Counted from the stretch's first letter, positions 24,066-34,010 are shown. The stretch is 64,000 nt of DNA from Ralstonia mannitolilytica (GCF_905397375.1 NZ_CAJPVG010000011.1:62001-126000); one strand, 5' to 3'. Numbers and translations are program-made. The notes: generated from the sequence alone by a model not told the origin.

Positions 24066-25430
24066 CTACATCAGCACGGCGGGCGGGGCGGATGCGCTCA
24101 TCACCAGATTGCGGCCAGCCGCCTTGGCCTGGTACAGCGCGGCATCGGCGGATTCGACCAGCCCGTCGACCGAGACGCTTGCACCGGGTGCTGCCGTGGC
24201 ACATCCGGCGCTGACGGTGACATAGCGCGATGGCGCCGCCGCGTCGATCCGCAGGCGCAGCACGGCTTCGCGCGCCCGCTCGGCCAGGGCCTGCGCCTCG
24301 TGCGCTGGCGTGTCGGGCAGCACGAGAACGAACTCTTCGCCGCCATAGCGGGCGACGAAGTCGGCGGGGCGGCGGGCCACGCCGGCCAGCGCAGTCGCCA
24401 CGGCGGCCAGGCAGGCGTCGCCCCTGAGGTGGCCGAAGGCGTCGTTGTAGCGCTTGAAGTGGTCTACATCCACCATCACGAGCGAGAGCGGCTGGTGGCT
24501 GCGCTGGGCCGTGCCGATCAGCATGCCGATCTGTTCGTTGAAATAGCTGCGGTTGTAGACGCCGGTCAGCGCATCGTGCATGGAGACATGCTGCAGTGAC
24601 ACATGCGCTTCGAACAGGCGCCGGTACAGCGCCGTGACCTCCCACACCAGCACGCAGACGAGCACACCGGGTGCCAGCATGCTGAACAGGCGCGCGACGT
24701 ACCAGCCGACGGTAAAGCGGTCGGCGCTGAGCAGGTTGAGGGTGGTGTCGGTCAGGCACGCCAGCGCGGCAATGGCCAGCCAGACGTCCAGCACGGCCCG
24801 CAGGCGGCCGCTGGCCACCACGACCAGCACGGCGATGGCGTTGATCGCCCACAGGACGAGGGCCACGGGGTTGTCTGCGTTGCTCGCGCGCAGCGGCGGG
24901 GGCAGGTTCGTGAGCAGCGCCAGGCCGCTCAGCACGGCGCCCACTGCCACGGGGCCGCCGATCAGCAGCCATGCCCACCGGGTGACCCGCTCCGCCGACA
25001 CCGCATCGCGGGAAAGCCGCTCGCGCACGAGCACGGCGGTGATCACGAACAGCGGAAAACCGCCGTGCCAGAAGACCCACATCCACACCGCGCTGGTAGG
25101 CCGGGCGCCAAACAGCCCCGTCGGTGAGAACACGCCCGGAAACATCAGCAGTTGCAGCGCCACGGCCACCGCCGTGAAGGCATAGGCGCCGCCCAGCGCG
25201 GCCAGCATCGGCTGCCGCGTGACGGTGAACTGTGCGCCAAGAAGAAAAGCGGCGATGCCGGCGGTGGTGAAGACCGTCAGCGCGCACATCGGCATGAAGG
25301 GGGCAATGGCCGGCCATTGCCAGTCGGCGCGGGGTGCGGCCACCGCCAGTGCCAGCAGGATCAGCAGTGCGATGGCACCGGCAAAGCTGGCTTGCCGGCG
25401 GGTTGCCCGCTGGATCAGGAAACTCTCCAT
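24066..25430 (-). CDS. Membrane-bound diguanylate cyclase (GGDEF)
   Basis: A 454-residue protein with an N-terminal block of about seven or eight membrane helices (residues 15-270, MASE-like sensor) and a C-terminal GGDEF domain. The active-site loop is intact (ARYGGEEFVLVL), as are the preceding DALTGVYNRSYF and VDVDHFKRYND segments. It should make cyclic di-GMP from two GTP. ATG 25430 is chosen as it begins the first membrane helix; the frame is open far upstream only because of the overlapping high-G+C genes. The signal sensed is unknown. Confidence 0.9.
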   Translation of the reverse strand: MESFLIQRATRRQASFAGAIALLILLALAVAAPRADWQWPAIAPFMPMCALTVFTTAGIAAFLLGAQFTVTRQPMLAALGGAYAFTAVAVALQLLMFPGVFSPTGLFGARPTSAVWMWVFWHGGFPLFVITAVLVRERLSRDAVSAERVTRWAWLLIGGPVAVGAVLSGLALLTNLPPPLRASNADNPVALVLWAINAIAVLVVVASGRLRAVLDVWLAIAALACLTDTTLNLLSADRFTVGWYVARLFSMLAPGVLVCVLVWEVTALYRRLFEAHVSLQHVSMHDALTGVYNRSYFNEQIGMLIGTAQRSHQPLSLVMVDVDHFKRYNDAFGHLRGDACLAAVATALAGVARRPADFVARYGGEEFVLVLPDTPAHEAQALAERAREAVLRLRIDAAAPSRYVTVSAGCATAAPGASVSVDGLVESADAALYQAKAAGRNLVMSASAPPAVLM

Positions 25431-25727
25431 CCCACCCCCGGTTGGTGTTGTGTGTCCGCTCGGCCGGCGCCCGCGGTCTGTTCCGGCGGGTTGGGCGGCG
25501 GGCTGCTGCCTGTGTGCCTCCATCATAGGCACGCGCCGGGGGGGCGGAAAGCCCAGGCAGCAACACCAGAGTGGGCGAGCAGCCGCCATGCCGTGGCCGA
25601 ATGGCCGGCCCGGCGTTGGTGCGTCCCGCCAATGAACGGGCCGGTTGGAAGGCATTTGAAGGGTACGTCCCGTACCGTGTTCGCCCAACCACGCTGTCGA
25701 ATCACGCCCGTGCGCGGGCCGTGTTGT

Positions 25728-26327
25728 ATGGAATCGCTCAATCACACGCTGTTTCTCTGGATCAACGCTGCGGCCGATCCGTCTCCTACCACCGTCTGGC
25801 TGGCCATGGCCTTTGCCGAATACGCGATCTGGCTGGCGCCGCTTGCCCTCGTGGCGGGCTGGCTGTGGGGTCAGCCCGCTACGCGCCGGCAGGCATTCCA
25901 GACCGGCATAGCTGCCGCGGTGGCGTTGCTGATCAACGCGGGCTTCGGCCTGCTGTGGTATCACCCCCGGCCTTTTGCCATTGGGCTGGGCACCAACCTG
26001 CTGCCCCACGTGGCGGATTCGTCCTTCCCGAGCGACCACCTGACGGCGCTGTGGACGGTGGCCTTCAGCCTGATGTGGAATGCACGCCTGCGCCGTGTGG
26101 GCGTGCTCCTGGCGTTGCTGGGTCTGCCGATGGCGTGGGCGCGCATCTACCTGGGTGTGCACTATCCGTTCGACATGCTGGGCGCTGGGGCCGTTTCCGC
26201 CTTCAGCGCGTGGCTGTGCAGCGGCCGCGTCGCACACACGCTCTCGGAGCCGCTGCACCGCCTGGGGCTGGCGGTGCACGGCGTGGTGCTCGCTCCGTGC
26301 GTACGGCGCGGGTGGGTGCGCAAGTAG
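25728..26327 (+). CDS. PAP2-type phosphatase, undecaprenyl-diphosphatase (BcrC) like
   Basis: A 199-residue membrane phosphatase with the three PAP2 motifs: the HPRP part of the first motif (WYHPRPFAI), SFPSDHLTAL, and ARIYLGVHYPFDMLG with the catalytic His. Start and size match BcrC-type enzymes, which recycle the lipid carrier of cell-wall synthesis on the periplasmic side. ATG 25728 begins a membrane-compatible N-terminus. It is divergent from the GGDEF gene and convergent with the MFS gene. Confidence 0.87.
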   Translation: MESLNHTLFLWINAAADPSPTTVWLAMAFAEYAIWLAPLALVAGWLWGQPATRRQAFQTGIAAAVALLINAGFGLLWYHPRPFAIGLGTNLLPHVADSSFPSDHLTALWTVAFSLMWNARLRRVGVLLALLGLPMAWARIYLGVHYPFDMLGAGAVSAFSAWLCSGRVAHTLSEPLHRLGLAVHGVVLAPCVRRGWVRK

Positions 26328-26332
26328 GGCCG

Positions 26333-27796
26333 CTAGCCGTGCCGCCGCCACGCGCGCCAGAAGAAGACGAGCGCCAGCACCGTCGCCGCGACGTTGTAGA
26401 GCATCGCCAAGGCAAAGGCGTGGCCGTAGCGCGCAACATGAGCCGCGTGGGCGGCTGCGTCGGCGGTCTCGCTGCCATCGGCGCCCAGCAGCGAGAACAG
26501 CAGCACGCCCACCACCGTCACGCCCACCGCGTTGCCGACGGCTTGCATGGTCGTGACCGTGCCCGCGCCCATGCCGGCTTGCGCGGTTTCCACGGTGCTC
26601 AGGATCGTGTTGAGCGACAACGGAATCACCATGCCCTGTCCAAAGCCGCTGACGACGAGGGGCACGAGCAGCCACGCGTTGGCCGAACCGGTCTGCGCCA
26701 TAGTGGCGAGCACCACGATGCCCACGGCAAAGAGCGCCATCCCGAGCAAGAGCGCGCGCTGCCCGATGCGTTCGGCCAGGCGGGGCGCAGTCAGCGAGCC
26801 GGCAAAGAATGCGATGGCCGCCGGCGTGAAGACCAGCCCGGCAGCCAGCGCCGTCAGGCCGCGCCCGAACTGCAGCAGGATCGTCAGGGCCAGGAAGTAG
26901 GAGCTGATCGCCGTGTAGAACAGGAAGATCGCCAGCACGCCGAGCACGAAGCTGCGGTTGCGGAAGAGCGCCATCTCGATGATAGGCACGCGGCCCGAGG
27001 CCGTCAGCGCCTCTTCCACGCGCACAAAGTGCCGGAACACCAGCAGCGACGCCAACGGCACGGCCCACGACCACCTCGGCCAGCCGGACTCGCGGCCCTG
27101 CATGATCGGCACCAGCAGCATCGCCAGCCCCAGCGCGCCAACCAGCGCGCCATGCACATCGAGCCGCGCCGCCACCGGGGCGCGCGATTCGGCAACGAAG
27201 GCGCGCGCCGCCAGCAACGCCGCGATGCCGATCGGCACGTTGACGAGGAACACCGCGCGCCAGCCGGCCACATCGCCCAGCGGATGCGCGATCAGCCAGC
27301 CGCCGATGATCTGCGAGACCGACGCAGCCACGCCCTGCACGGCGCCCATGGTGCCGAACGCGCGCCGCCGCGCATCGCCGTCGAACAGCACGCGCAGCGA
27401 CGCCATGACCTGCGGCATCAGGATGGCCGCCCCCAGGCCCTGGCCGACGCGCATGGCGATCAGCATCCACGGGCCCGTCGCCAGCCCGCACAGTGCCGAG
27501 GCAACCGTGAACAGCGCCATGCCCGCCATGAACATGCGCTTGCGCCCGAACAGGTCGCCCAGGCGCGCGCCGTTGAGCAGGAACACCGCATACGCGGCGC
27601 TGTAGCCGACCATCACGAGCTGGATCTCGGCAAAGCTGGCATGCAGCCCGTCGCGGATGTCCGGAATGGCCACGTTGACGATGAACAGGTCGAGAATGGT
27701 GACGAAGTTGCCGGTCAGCAGGGCGGCCAGGGCGGGCCACTGCCGCTTTGGCCGGGCGCCGGCGAGGGTGCCGGCCGAAAGGGAGTCCATTGACAT
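26333..27796 (-). CDS. MFS drug-efflux transporter, DHA2 (14-helix) type
   Basis: A 487-residue major facilitator protein. Motif A of loop 2-3 is LGDLFGRKRMFMAG and the helix-4/5 region shows MRVGQGLGAAILMPQ and the antiporter motif C-like stretch; helix 1 begins ALLTGNFVTILDLFIVNVAIP, as in the DHA2 EmrB group. It exports small lipophilic compounds with protons. The start is ATG 27796 (27790 is also possible). It is divergent from a TetR gene with a palindromic operator between them. Confidence 0.88.
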   Translation of the reverse strand: MSMDSLSAGTLAGARPKRQWPALAALLTGNFVTILDLFIVNVAIPDIRDGLHASFAEIQLVMVGYSAAYAVFLLNGARLGDLFGRKRMFMAGMALFTVASALCGLATGPWMLIAMRVGQGLGAAILMPQVMASLRVLFDGDARRRAFGTMGAVQGVAASVSQIIGGWLIAHPLGDVAGWRAVFLVNVPIGIAALLAARAFVAESRAPVAARLDVHGALVGALGLAMLLVPIMQGRESGWPRWSWAVPLASLLVFRHFVRVEEALTASGRVPIIEMALFRNRSFVLGVLAIFLFYTAISSYFLALTILLQFGRGLTALAAGLVFTPAAIAFFAGSLTAPRLAERIGQRALLLGMALFAVGIVVLATMAQTGSANAWLLVPLVVSGFGQGMVIPLSLNTILSTVETAQAGMGAGTVTTMQAVGNAVGVTVVGVLLFSLLGADGSETADAAAHAAHVARYGHAFALAMLYNVAATVLALVFFWRAWRRHG

Positions 27797-27816
27797 GCGG
27801 GGATCTCGGTTATTAA

Positions 27817-27834
27817 TATACGGTCGTACGTATA
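27817..27834. promoter_or_regulatory. TetR operator between MFS and TetR genes
   Basis: TATACG and CGTATA form perfect arms around GTCGTA in the 100-base divergent gap. It overlaps a -10-like TATACT and lies where a TetR repressor would control both genes. Confidence 0.65.
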
Positions 27835-27899
27835 CTAAGTTGCGGACGGCTTCCGTCAAGTGCCAATCGCTTGACCCCACGCATCGACAGGTTATTGCC

Positions 27900-28508
27900 A
27901 TGAACGAAACCGACGGCCGCCGCGCGCGTGGCGAACGCGCGCGCGCGCAAGTGCTGGAACACGCCACCGCCATCGCCTCCACGGACGGCCTCGAGGGCCT
28001 GACCATCGGTCGTGTGGCCGCCGACGCAGGCGTCGGCAAGGGCAACATCCAGGTGCTCTTTGGCGACAAGGAAGCCCTGCAGCTCGCCACGCTCGATGCC
28101 GGGGTGGGCCCTTACCTCGCCACCGTGGTGGAGCCGGCCATGGCGCTGGAAAGCCCGCTCGCCCGGCTGCGCGCGCTCACCGACGGCTGGTTCGACTACG
28201 TGGCCAGCGGCCAATCGCCCGGCGGCTGCTTCGTCTGCGCCGCCAGCTACGAATACCGGGCGCGCCCGGGCCCGATCCAGGATCGCGTACGCCGTCACCG
28301 CGAGGCGGTGCGCGCGCGTTTTCGCGACACCATCGCTGCCGGCCAGGCCGCTGGCGAACTGCGGGCCGATCTCGACGTCGACCAGCTCATCTTCGAGATC
28401 GAATCGTTCCGCTCGAATGCCAACGTGGCGTTTCTGATGGGCGACATGGCCGTGTTCGAGCGGGCGCGGCGCAGCACCCGGGCGAGCATCGACGCGGCGG
28501 TCGCGTAG
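27900..28508 (+). CDS. TetR-family repressor of the adjacent MFS transporter
   Basis: A 202-residue TetR protein. The HTH is GLTIGRVAADAGVGKGNIQVLFGDKEAL, near the N-terminus. The ligand domain carries a Cys pair (GGCFVCAAS), which could allow redox or metal sensing but is common in this subgroup (TetR_C_6-like). It is divergent from the MFS gene, and the shared palindrome makes repression of both genes likely. Confidence 0.88.
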   Translation: MNETDGRRARGERARAQVLEHATAIASTDGLEGLTIGRVAADAGVGKGNIQVLFGDKEALQLATLDAGVGPYLATVVEPAMALESPLARLRALTDGWFDYVASGQSPGGCFVCAASYEYRARPGPIQDRVRRHREAVRARFRDTIAAGQAAGELRADLDVDQLIFEIESFRSNANVAFLMGDMAVFERARRSTRASIDAAVA

Positions 28509-28744
28509 GCGGACGGGCGCGCCTCGCTTGCTGTCGTCACGCTTGGAATCAGTTCAGGCCGATTCGGTACCGGTCCCAAAGCCATTAATATGTGACTTTC
28601 CGACGGCACGGCCCCCGCACCCCGGCGATTTTGCCCGGCGGTGGCCTCCGATTTGTGCTTAAACGTTACCTGCGGCGCCATGTTCCGGCACCTTCTGCCG
28701 GCCGCCGCAGCTGTCCCAACATCAGCCGAAGAGGACCCGCCAAC

Positions 28745-29443
28745 ATGAACTGGACCGCGATCCGACCGATCCGCGTGGTCGTGCTAGACGACCATGCCGT
28801 CGTCCGTCACGGCACGGTTGCGCGTCTGACGCAGGAAGCGGACATCGAGATCACCGGCGTGTTCGAATCGGGCCGCGATCTGGTGCAGGCGCTCAAGCGC
28901 GGCGCCGCCGAGGCCGACGTCCTGCTGATGGACTACGCGCTCGGGCCGACCGAGATCGACGGCCTGAACCTGATCCGCCTGATCCGCGTGCGGTATCCGG
29001 ATGTGAAGATCCTCGTCGCCTCGGCGCATCACAACAAGGCGACCGTCGGCATGGCGATGCATGCGGGCGCGCGCGGGTTTGTCGGCAAGGAAGAGGAACT
29101 GTCGGAACTGGTGGCGGCCATCCGCACCGTGGCGACGGGCGGCAAGCGGCTGAACGCCGCGCTGGCCGCCGAGATGGAAGGCGACGCGCTGGCCGACGCG
29201 CCCGCGGCGTCCGTCAAGACAGGCGACAAGCTGTCGCCGCTGGTCGACCGTCCTGAGCTGAGTCCGCGCGAGAGCGAAGTGCTGCGCTGTTGCCTTGCCG
29301 GCATGTCGGTGACGGACATTGCCGAGAAGTTCGCGCGCAGCATCAAGACGATCAGCTCGCAGAAGCAGTCGGCCTACCGCAAGCTGGGCATCCAGAACGA
29401 CACCGAGCTCTTCAAGATCAAGCACGAGGTCCAAGGCCAGTGA
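28745..29443 (+). CDS. LuxR-type response regulator (NarL/FixJ family)
   Basis: A 232-residue regulator. The receiver has the acidic pair in VVVLDDHAVVRHG and the phosphorylated Asp in LLMDYALGPTEIDG. The C-terminal HTH is ELSPRESEVLRCCLAGMSVT followed by DIAEKF and KTISSQKQSAYRKL. An N-terminal ATG at 28745 has GAGGA upstream. No histidine kinase is next to it, so the partner is elsewhere. Similar to RcsB/BvgA-type regulators of surface or virulence traits, which is only an inference. Confidence 0.88.
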   Translation: MNWTAIRPIRVVVLDDHAVVRHGTVARLTQEADIEITGVFESGRDLVQALKRGAAEADVLLMDYALGPTEIDGLNLIRLIRVRYPDVKILVASAHHNKATVGMAMHAGARGFVGKEEELSELVAAIRTVATGGKRLNAALAAEMEGDALADAPAASVKTGDKLSPLVDRPELSPRESEVLRCCLAGMSVTDIAEKFARSIKTISSQKQSAYRKLGIQNDTELFKIKHEVQGQ

Positions 29444-29566
29444 GCGCACCGCCCGTGCGGGCCTGCGCAGCCTGGCGCAGGCGCTGACCGGCGCCGGCAT
29501 CGCTGTCGCGCGCCGCGCGGTGCACGCGGGCGTGCCGATCGGCCGACCGGCCCCGCGGCGTCCCGC

Positions 29567-30055
29567 TCAAGCGTTGTGGAGCACCCGCAGCAGCAGGTTC
29601 TCCAGCTGCTTCACCTCGGCCTGCGAGAAGCCCCGCAGCAGGTGATTGAGCACGTCGATGATCAAGGGCTGGATTTCGGGGTACAGCGCGCGGCCCTGCT
29701 CGGTGAGCGAGACCACGACCGAACGCCGATCGGCGTCGCTCGGGGCGCGCTTGACGATGTTTTTCTTCTCGAGCCGGTCGATGAGCCGGGTCATCGCGCC
29801 TGGATCGTAGTGCAGCAGCCGTGACAGCTCGGCCGGGGTGCTGGCCAGGTCTTCGGCCAGGTAGACGACCACGGTCCACTGCGCCGCCGTCAGGTCCAGC
29901 GATGCGAGGGCACTGTCGATATGCGTGACCAGCGCATGCCGGACCCGATGCACGAGTCGGCCCACGTTGTTTTCCCGGTCCATGCTGTCAAGCTGGTAGG
30001 CGCCACCGGTGGCGCCACCTGCGGCAGCCTCAGGTGTCTGTACGTCGATGTTCAT
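29567..30055 (-). CDS. MarR-family transcriptional regulator
   Basis: A 162-residue MarR protein with winged helix at residues 55-110 (LTAAQWTVVVYLAEDLASTP and MTRLIDRLEKKNIVKR, wing DADRRSVVV). GGGGAG precedes ATG 30055. It is divergent from the short-chain dehydrogenase at 30353, a plausible target. Effector unknown. Confidence 0.87.
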   Translation of the reverse strand: MNIDVQTPEAAAGGATGGAYQLDSMDRENNVGRLVHRVRHALVTHIDSALASLDLTAAQWTVVVYLAEDLASTPAELSRLLHYDPGAMTRLIDRLEKKNIVKRAPSDADRRSVVVSLTEQGRALYPEIQPLIIDVLNHLLRGFSQAEVKQLENLLLRVLHNA

Positions 30056-30352
30056 GGTGGTGCTCCCCGTTCTGCCGGTGATCCGGCTTGTAAGGCTTGC
30101 CGTCCGTGCCCTGCCTGTCTGCGCGTTCGCGCGGGCGTGCTTCGTTGCACACTAATCGTCGCTTGCCCAGGCCGTCAAGCCGGGATCGACACCAACGCTC
30201 ATCATCAAATCTGGTTGGATACCGCTGCAAAACGATTGCGGCTGCCCGGGGGTGGGGTGGTTCGTATCATGCTTGAAACGTCGCGGCTGCGCGTGGGTTG
30301 TCCGAAGTGGCGCGGCGTGCCTGTCCTCGTCCATCTTCCTGTTTTCAACGCC

Positions 30353-31141
30353 ATGAACCTCCACCTTCAGAACAAGCTCGCTCTCGTATCCGGGTCCACC
30401 AAGGGCATCGGTCATGCCATCGCTGTAGCACTCGCGTCAGAGGGCGCCCGCGTGATCGTCAACGGGCGCACCGAGGCCTCCGTCGCCGATGCCATTGCAC
30501 GCCTGCAGGCCGAGGTGCCCGGCGCGCAGGTCGAGGCGTTTGCCGGCGATCTGTCCAACCCGCTGCAGGCCGACGCGCTGGTGGGGCGCTTTCCGAAGGT
30601 CGACATCCTCGTCAACAACCTCGGCATCTTCGATCCGAAGCCGTTCGAAGAGATCGACGACGCCGAATGGCTGCGCTTCTTCAACGTCAACGTGATGAGC
30701 GGCGTGCGGCTGTCGCGCGCATACCTGCCCGCCATGCGTGCGCAGGATTGGGGCCGCATCGTCTTCATCAGCAGCGAAAGCGGCGTGCAGATTCCGGCCG
30801 AGATGGTCCATTACGGCGTGACCAAGACCGCGCTGCTGGGCCTCTCACGCGGACTGGCCGAGCTGTGCGCCGGCACCAACGTCACGGTGAATGCCGTGCT
30901 GCCGGGGCCCACGCGTTCCGAAGGCGTGGACGAATTCGTCGGGAAGCTCTCGGGCGGGCAGAGCTTCGAGGCGTTCGAGAAGACGTTCTTCGAGACCGCG
31001 CGGCCGACCTCGCTCATCAAGCGCTTTGCGACGACGCAGGAAGTCGCCAACCTCGTGGCCTATGTGGCAAGCCCGTTGTCCTCGGCGACCACGGGCGCTG
31101 CGCTGCGCGTCGATGGCGGCGTGGTCAAGTCGGCGTTCTAG
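30353..31141 (+). CDS. Short-chain dehydrogenase/reductase
   Basis: A 262-residue Rossmann-fold SDR. The nucleotide motif is SGSTKGIGHAIA, the NNLG motif replaces the usual NNAG, and the catalytic Ser is in VFISSESG. The YxxxK pair reads YGVTK, and the C-terminus is DGGVVKSAF. It probably reduces a ketone or oxidises an alcohol using NAD(P). ATG 30353 is chosen at the start of the first strand. It is regulated possibly by the divergent MarR gene. Confidence 0.9.
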   Translation: MNLHLQNKLALVSGSTKGIGHAIAVALASEGARVIVNGRTEASVADAIARLQAEVPGAQVEAFAGDLSNPLQADALVGRFPKVDILVNNLGIFDPKPFEEIDDAEWLRFFNVNVMSGVRLSRAYLPAMRAQDWGRIVFISSESGVQIPAEMVHYGVTKTALLGLSRGLAELCAGTNVTVNAVLPGPTRSEGVDEFVGKLSGGQSFEAFEKTFFETARPTSLIKRFATTQEVANLVAYVASPLSSATTGAALRVDGGVVKSAF

Positions 31142-31232
31142 GCACCGCGTCGGGCTGCATGCCGGGCCGCAAATGTTGCAATCGGCCGCGCGACCGCCAC
31201 AATGCATCTTCGAGCAGCTTTTGAGGGTCCGG

Positions 31233-34010
31233 ATGGAGCGCAGACACGCGGTGAAGGGTGATTGGCAGGGTTGGGAGGGTTGGCAACGGCATTGCGTGGC
31301 GTGGCTCGCAACAGCCGCGTTGGGCATGTTGGGGGCGAGCGCATGCGCGCAGCCGGTGGCTTCAGCTTCCGAACCCGCCCCGCATATCGCGGTGTACTAC
31401 GGCCGCGATGTGCCCGTGCCGGAATTGCAGGCGTTCGACTGGGTGGTGTTGGACCCGGCCAGCGCGGGTGACTTCAACCCCAAGCAGCCGTCGCCCACGC
31501 AATGGCTTGCGCGGGTCGACCTCCTGCCGCTGGCCGACGCAATGCGCGCCGCCGGCGCCCCGGACAGCGTTGTCGACACCGTCTTTGCGCCGCTGCTCGC
31601 GCAGGGCTACCACGGCTTCCTGCTGGATGGGCTCGACCGCCTCCAACGCTCCGCACCCGACGCCGGGCAAGCCGTGGCGGCGCTCGCGCAAGCGCTGCAC
31701 CGGCGTGCACCGCACGCGAGGCTGCTGGCCGGGGGCACTGCGTGGCTGGATCAGATTGCGCCACAACTGGCGGGCGTGGTGACGCCAGGCCTGGTGCGTG
31801 AGCGTGCCGATGGCAGCGACGCGCTGCGCGATGTGGCGCCCGATGCGCGCGCCGCCCGCATTGCAACGCTGCGCAGCATCGCCGAGCAGTACCACCTGCC
31901 TGCGCTCGCGCTCGACTACTGCCCGAGCTATTCGCGCACCTGCCTGCGCGAGACCGCCAACGTTGCCCGCGCGGCCGGCGTGTCGAGCTATGCCACCACG
32001 CCGGGAGCAGACGCGGTCGGCATCGGCCGGCTCGAAGTGATGCCGCGTCGCGTGCTACTGGTCGAGCCGCAAGCGCCGGACACGAGCGCCAACACGCAGC
32101 CTTCGGTGCTGTATCTGGCCATGCCGCTGAACTATCTCGGCTACCGCGTCGAAGTGGCGGACGCCAACAAGCCCCTGCCGACCCTGACGCCGGACCGCTA
32201 CGCGGGCGTCGTCACGTGGTTCGATACCAATGCCCCGCGCCCCGGCGCCTGGGCCGCCTGGCTCAAGCGGACCATCGGCGCCGGCATCCGGGTGGCGATG
32301 TTCAACCGCTTCGGCATGACGCTGGATGCCGCCATGGCCCAGACGCTCGGCCTGAAGACGGTGCCCGGTGCGCCGGCCGAAGCGATCTCGGTGGTGTCCC
32401 GCGACCCGATGGTCGGTTTCGAGCTGCAGCCGCACCCCGACCGGCGCCTGGCCGTGGGCGTGCAGGTCGACCCGGAGGTGCCGGGCATGCAATCGCTGCT
32501 GCGCCTGTCGGCCGGCAGCTATGTCTACGATGGGGCGGCCATCACGCCATGGGGCGGTTATGTGCTGCAGCCGTTCGGCGTCTTCCGCATGCCCGACGTG
32601 GATCAGGCGCGATGGGTGATCCAGCCGCTCGATTTCCTGCGGCGTGCGCTCGCGCTGCCCGCCATGCCCGTGCCCGACACCACCACCGAGAACGGCCGCC
32701 GCCTGATGACCGTGCATATCGACGGCGACGGGTTTGCCTCGCGCACCGAGTTTCCGCCGGGCGAGTTTTCGGGCCAGGCGCTGCTGCGCGAGATCCTGGC
32801 GCGCTACAAGGTGCCGACCACCGTGTCGGTCATCGAAGGGGAGGTGGCGGCCGACGGCATCTATCCGAAGCTCACGCCGCAGCTCGAGCCCATCGCACGC
32901 AGCCTCTTTGCGCAGCCGTATGTCGAGCTGGCCAGCCACACGTTCTCGCATCCGTTCAACTGGCTGCGCGTGGCGAATCCGCTCGAGCCGGGCGCCACCG
33001 CCACGGCCTCGGGCGCGGATGTCTTCACGCTCAACATCCCAAACTACCGGTTCGACCTGGACCGCGAGATTGCCGGCTCCATCAGCTACATCAACCGCCG
33101 TCTGGCGCCGGCGGACAAACGCGTCAAGGTGCTGCTCTGGAGCGGAAACGGGCAGGTGCCGCCCATCGCCGTGCAAAAGGCCAACGAGGCCGGCGTGCTG
33201 AACATGAACGGCGGCGACACCTACATCACGCGCTCCAACCCGAGCTGGACGGCGGTGGCGCCACTGGGTGTGGACAAGGGCAACGGCCTGTTCCAGGTGT
33301 TCGCGCCGCAGCAGAACGAGAACGTCTACACCAACCTCTGGCACGGCCCGTACTACGGCTTTGCGCGCGCCATCGAGACGTACGAGCTGACCGACACGCC
33401 CTACCGATTCAAGCCGATCGGCATTTACTACCACATGTATTCAGGCACCAAGCTCGCCTCGCTGAATGCATTGCGCCAGGTGTACGACTGGGCGCTCGGG
33501 CAGCCGGTCATGCCGGTCTACGCGTCGGACTACATCCGCAAGGTGCTGGATTTCCGCGCGTTTTCCATCGCGCGGGACGGCGACGCCTGGGTCGTGCGCG
33601 GAGTGGGCGACCTGCGTACCGTGCGCTGGACCGGTACCGGCACGCCGCGTCTGTCCGACGCACGCGACGTGGCAGGCTATCGGCCTGGCCCGGGCGGCAC
33701 GTATATCCACCTGGCCAGCGGTTCGGCGCGGTTCACGATCAGCGGCGCACCGGAGGCGCTGCCCTACGTGCGCGAGGCCAACGGCCGCCTGTCCAACTGG
33801 CAACGCGCGGCCGATGGCCGCTCGGTGGCGGTCGACGTGGCCGGTTATACGCGCCCGTTCATCCGCTTTGCCAACGCCGGGGGCTGCCGCGCGAGCGTGG
33901 ACGGGCGGGACGCCGGCAGCGCGCCCGGCCCCGACTGGCGGATCGATCTCGGCCCGGGCCATGCCGCCGCGCCGAAACCCCAGCACGTGGAGCTGCACTG
34001 CGGCGGTTGA
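31233..34010 (+). CDS. PelA-like bifunctional glycoside hydrolase/polysaccharide deacetylase
   Basis: A 925-residue secreted protein with signal peptide (ATAALGMLGASACAQ). The N-terminal domain (IAVYYGRDVPVPELQAFDWVV to YCPSYSRTCLRETANVARAAGV) resembles the GH114/GH166 alpha-1,4-galactosaminidase part of PelA. The middle (VTWFDTNAP) and the deacetylase domain (TVHIDGDGFASRTEF with the metal-binding DxDG pair, and ASHTFSHPF with the paired His) match the PelA deacetylase. Length is close to PelA. No pelB-pelG genes flank it, which sets it apart from the Pel operon. Start 31233 follows a TGAGGGTCCGG site. Confidence 0.8.
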   Translation: MERRHAVKGDWQGWEGWQRHCVAWLATAALGMLGASACAQPVASASEPAPHIAVYYGRDVPVPELQAFDWVVLDPASAGDFNPKQPSPTQWLARVDLLPLADAMRAAGAPDSVVDTVFAPLLAQGYHGFLLDGLDRLQRSAPDAGQAVAALAQALHRRAPHARLLAGGTAWLDQIAPQLAGVVTPGLVRERADGSDALRDVAPDARAARIATLRSIAEQYHLPALALDYCPSYSRTCLRETANVARAAGVSSYATTPGADAVGIGRLEVMPRRVLLVEPQAPDTSANTQPSVLYLAMPLNYLGYRVEVADANKPLPTLTPDRYAGVVTWFDTNAPRPGAWAAWLKRTIGAGIRVAMFNRFGMTLDAAMAQTLGLKTVPGAPAEAISVVSRDPMVGFELQPHPDRRLAVGVQVDPEVPGMQSLLRLSAGSYVYDGAAITPWGGYVLQPFGVFRMPDVDQARWVIQPLDFLRRALALPAMPVPDTTTENGRRLMTVHIDGDGFASRTEFPPGEFSGQALLREILARYKVPTTVSVIEGEVAADGIYPKLTPQLEPIARSLFAQPYVELASHTFSHPFNWLRVANPLEPGATATASGADVFTLNIPNYRFDLDREIAGSISYINRRLAPADKRVKVLLWSGNGQVPPIAVQKANEAGVLNMNGGDTYITRSNPSWTAVAPLGVDKGNGLFQVFAPQQNENVYTNLWHGPYYGFARAIETYELTDTPYRFKPIGIYYHMYSGTKLASLNALRQVYDWALGQPVMPVYASDYIRKVLDFRAFSIARDGDAWVVRGVGDLRTVRWTGTGTPRLSDARDVAGYRPGPGGTYIHLASGSARFTISGAPEALPYVREANGRLSNWQRAADGRSVAVDVAGYTRPFIRFANAGGCRASVDGRDAGSAPGPDWRIDLGPGHAAAPKPQHVELHCGG

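Noticed and set aside
25571..27793. Long plus-strand frame across the PAP2 and MFS genes
   Set aside because: Spans two confidently identified genes in other frames and consists of Arg/Gln/His-rich low-complexity sequence.
29461..29482. Terminator after the first response regulator
   Set aside because: GCCTGCGC/GCGCAGGC is a good stem, but there is no T tract; too weak to list as a feature.
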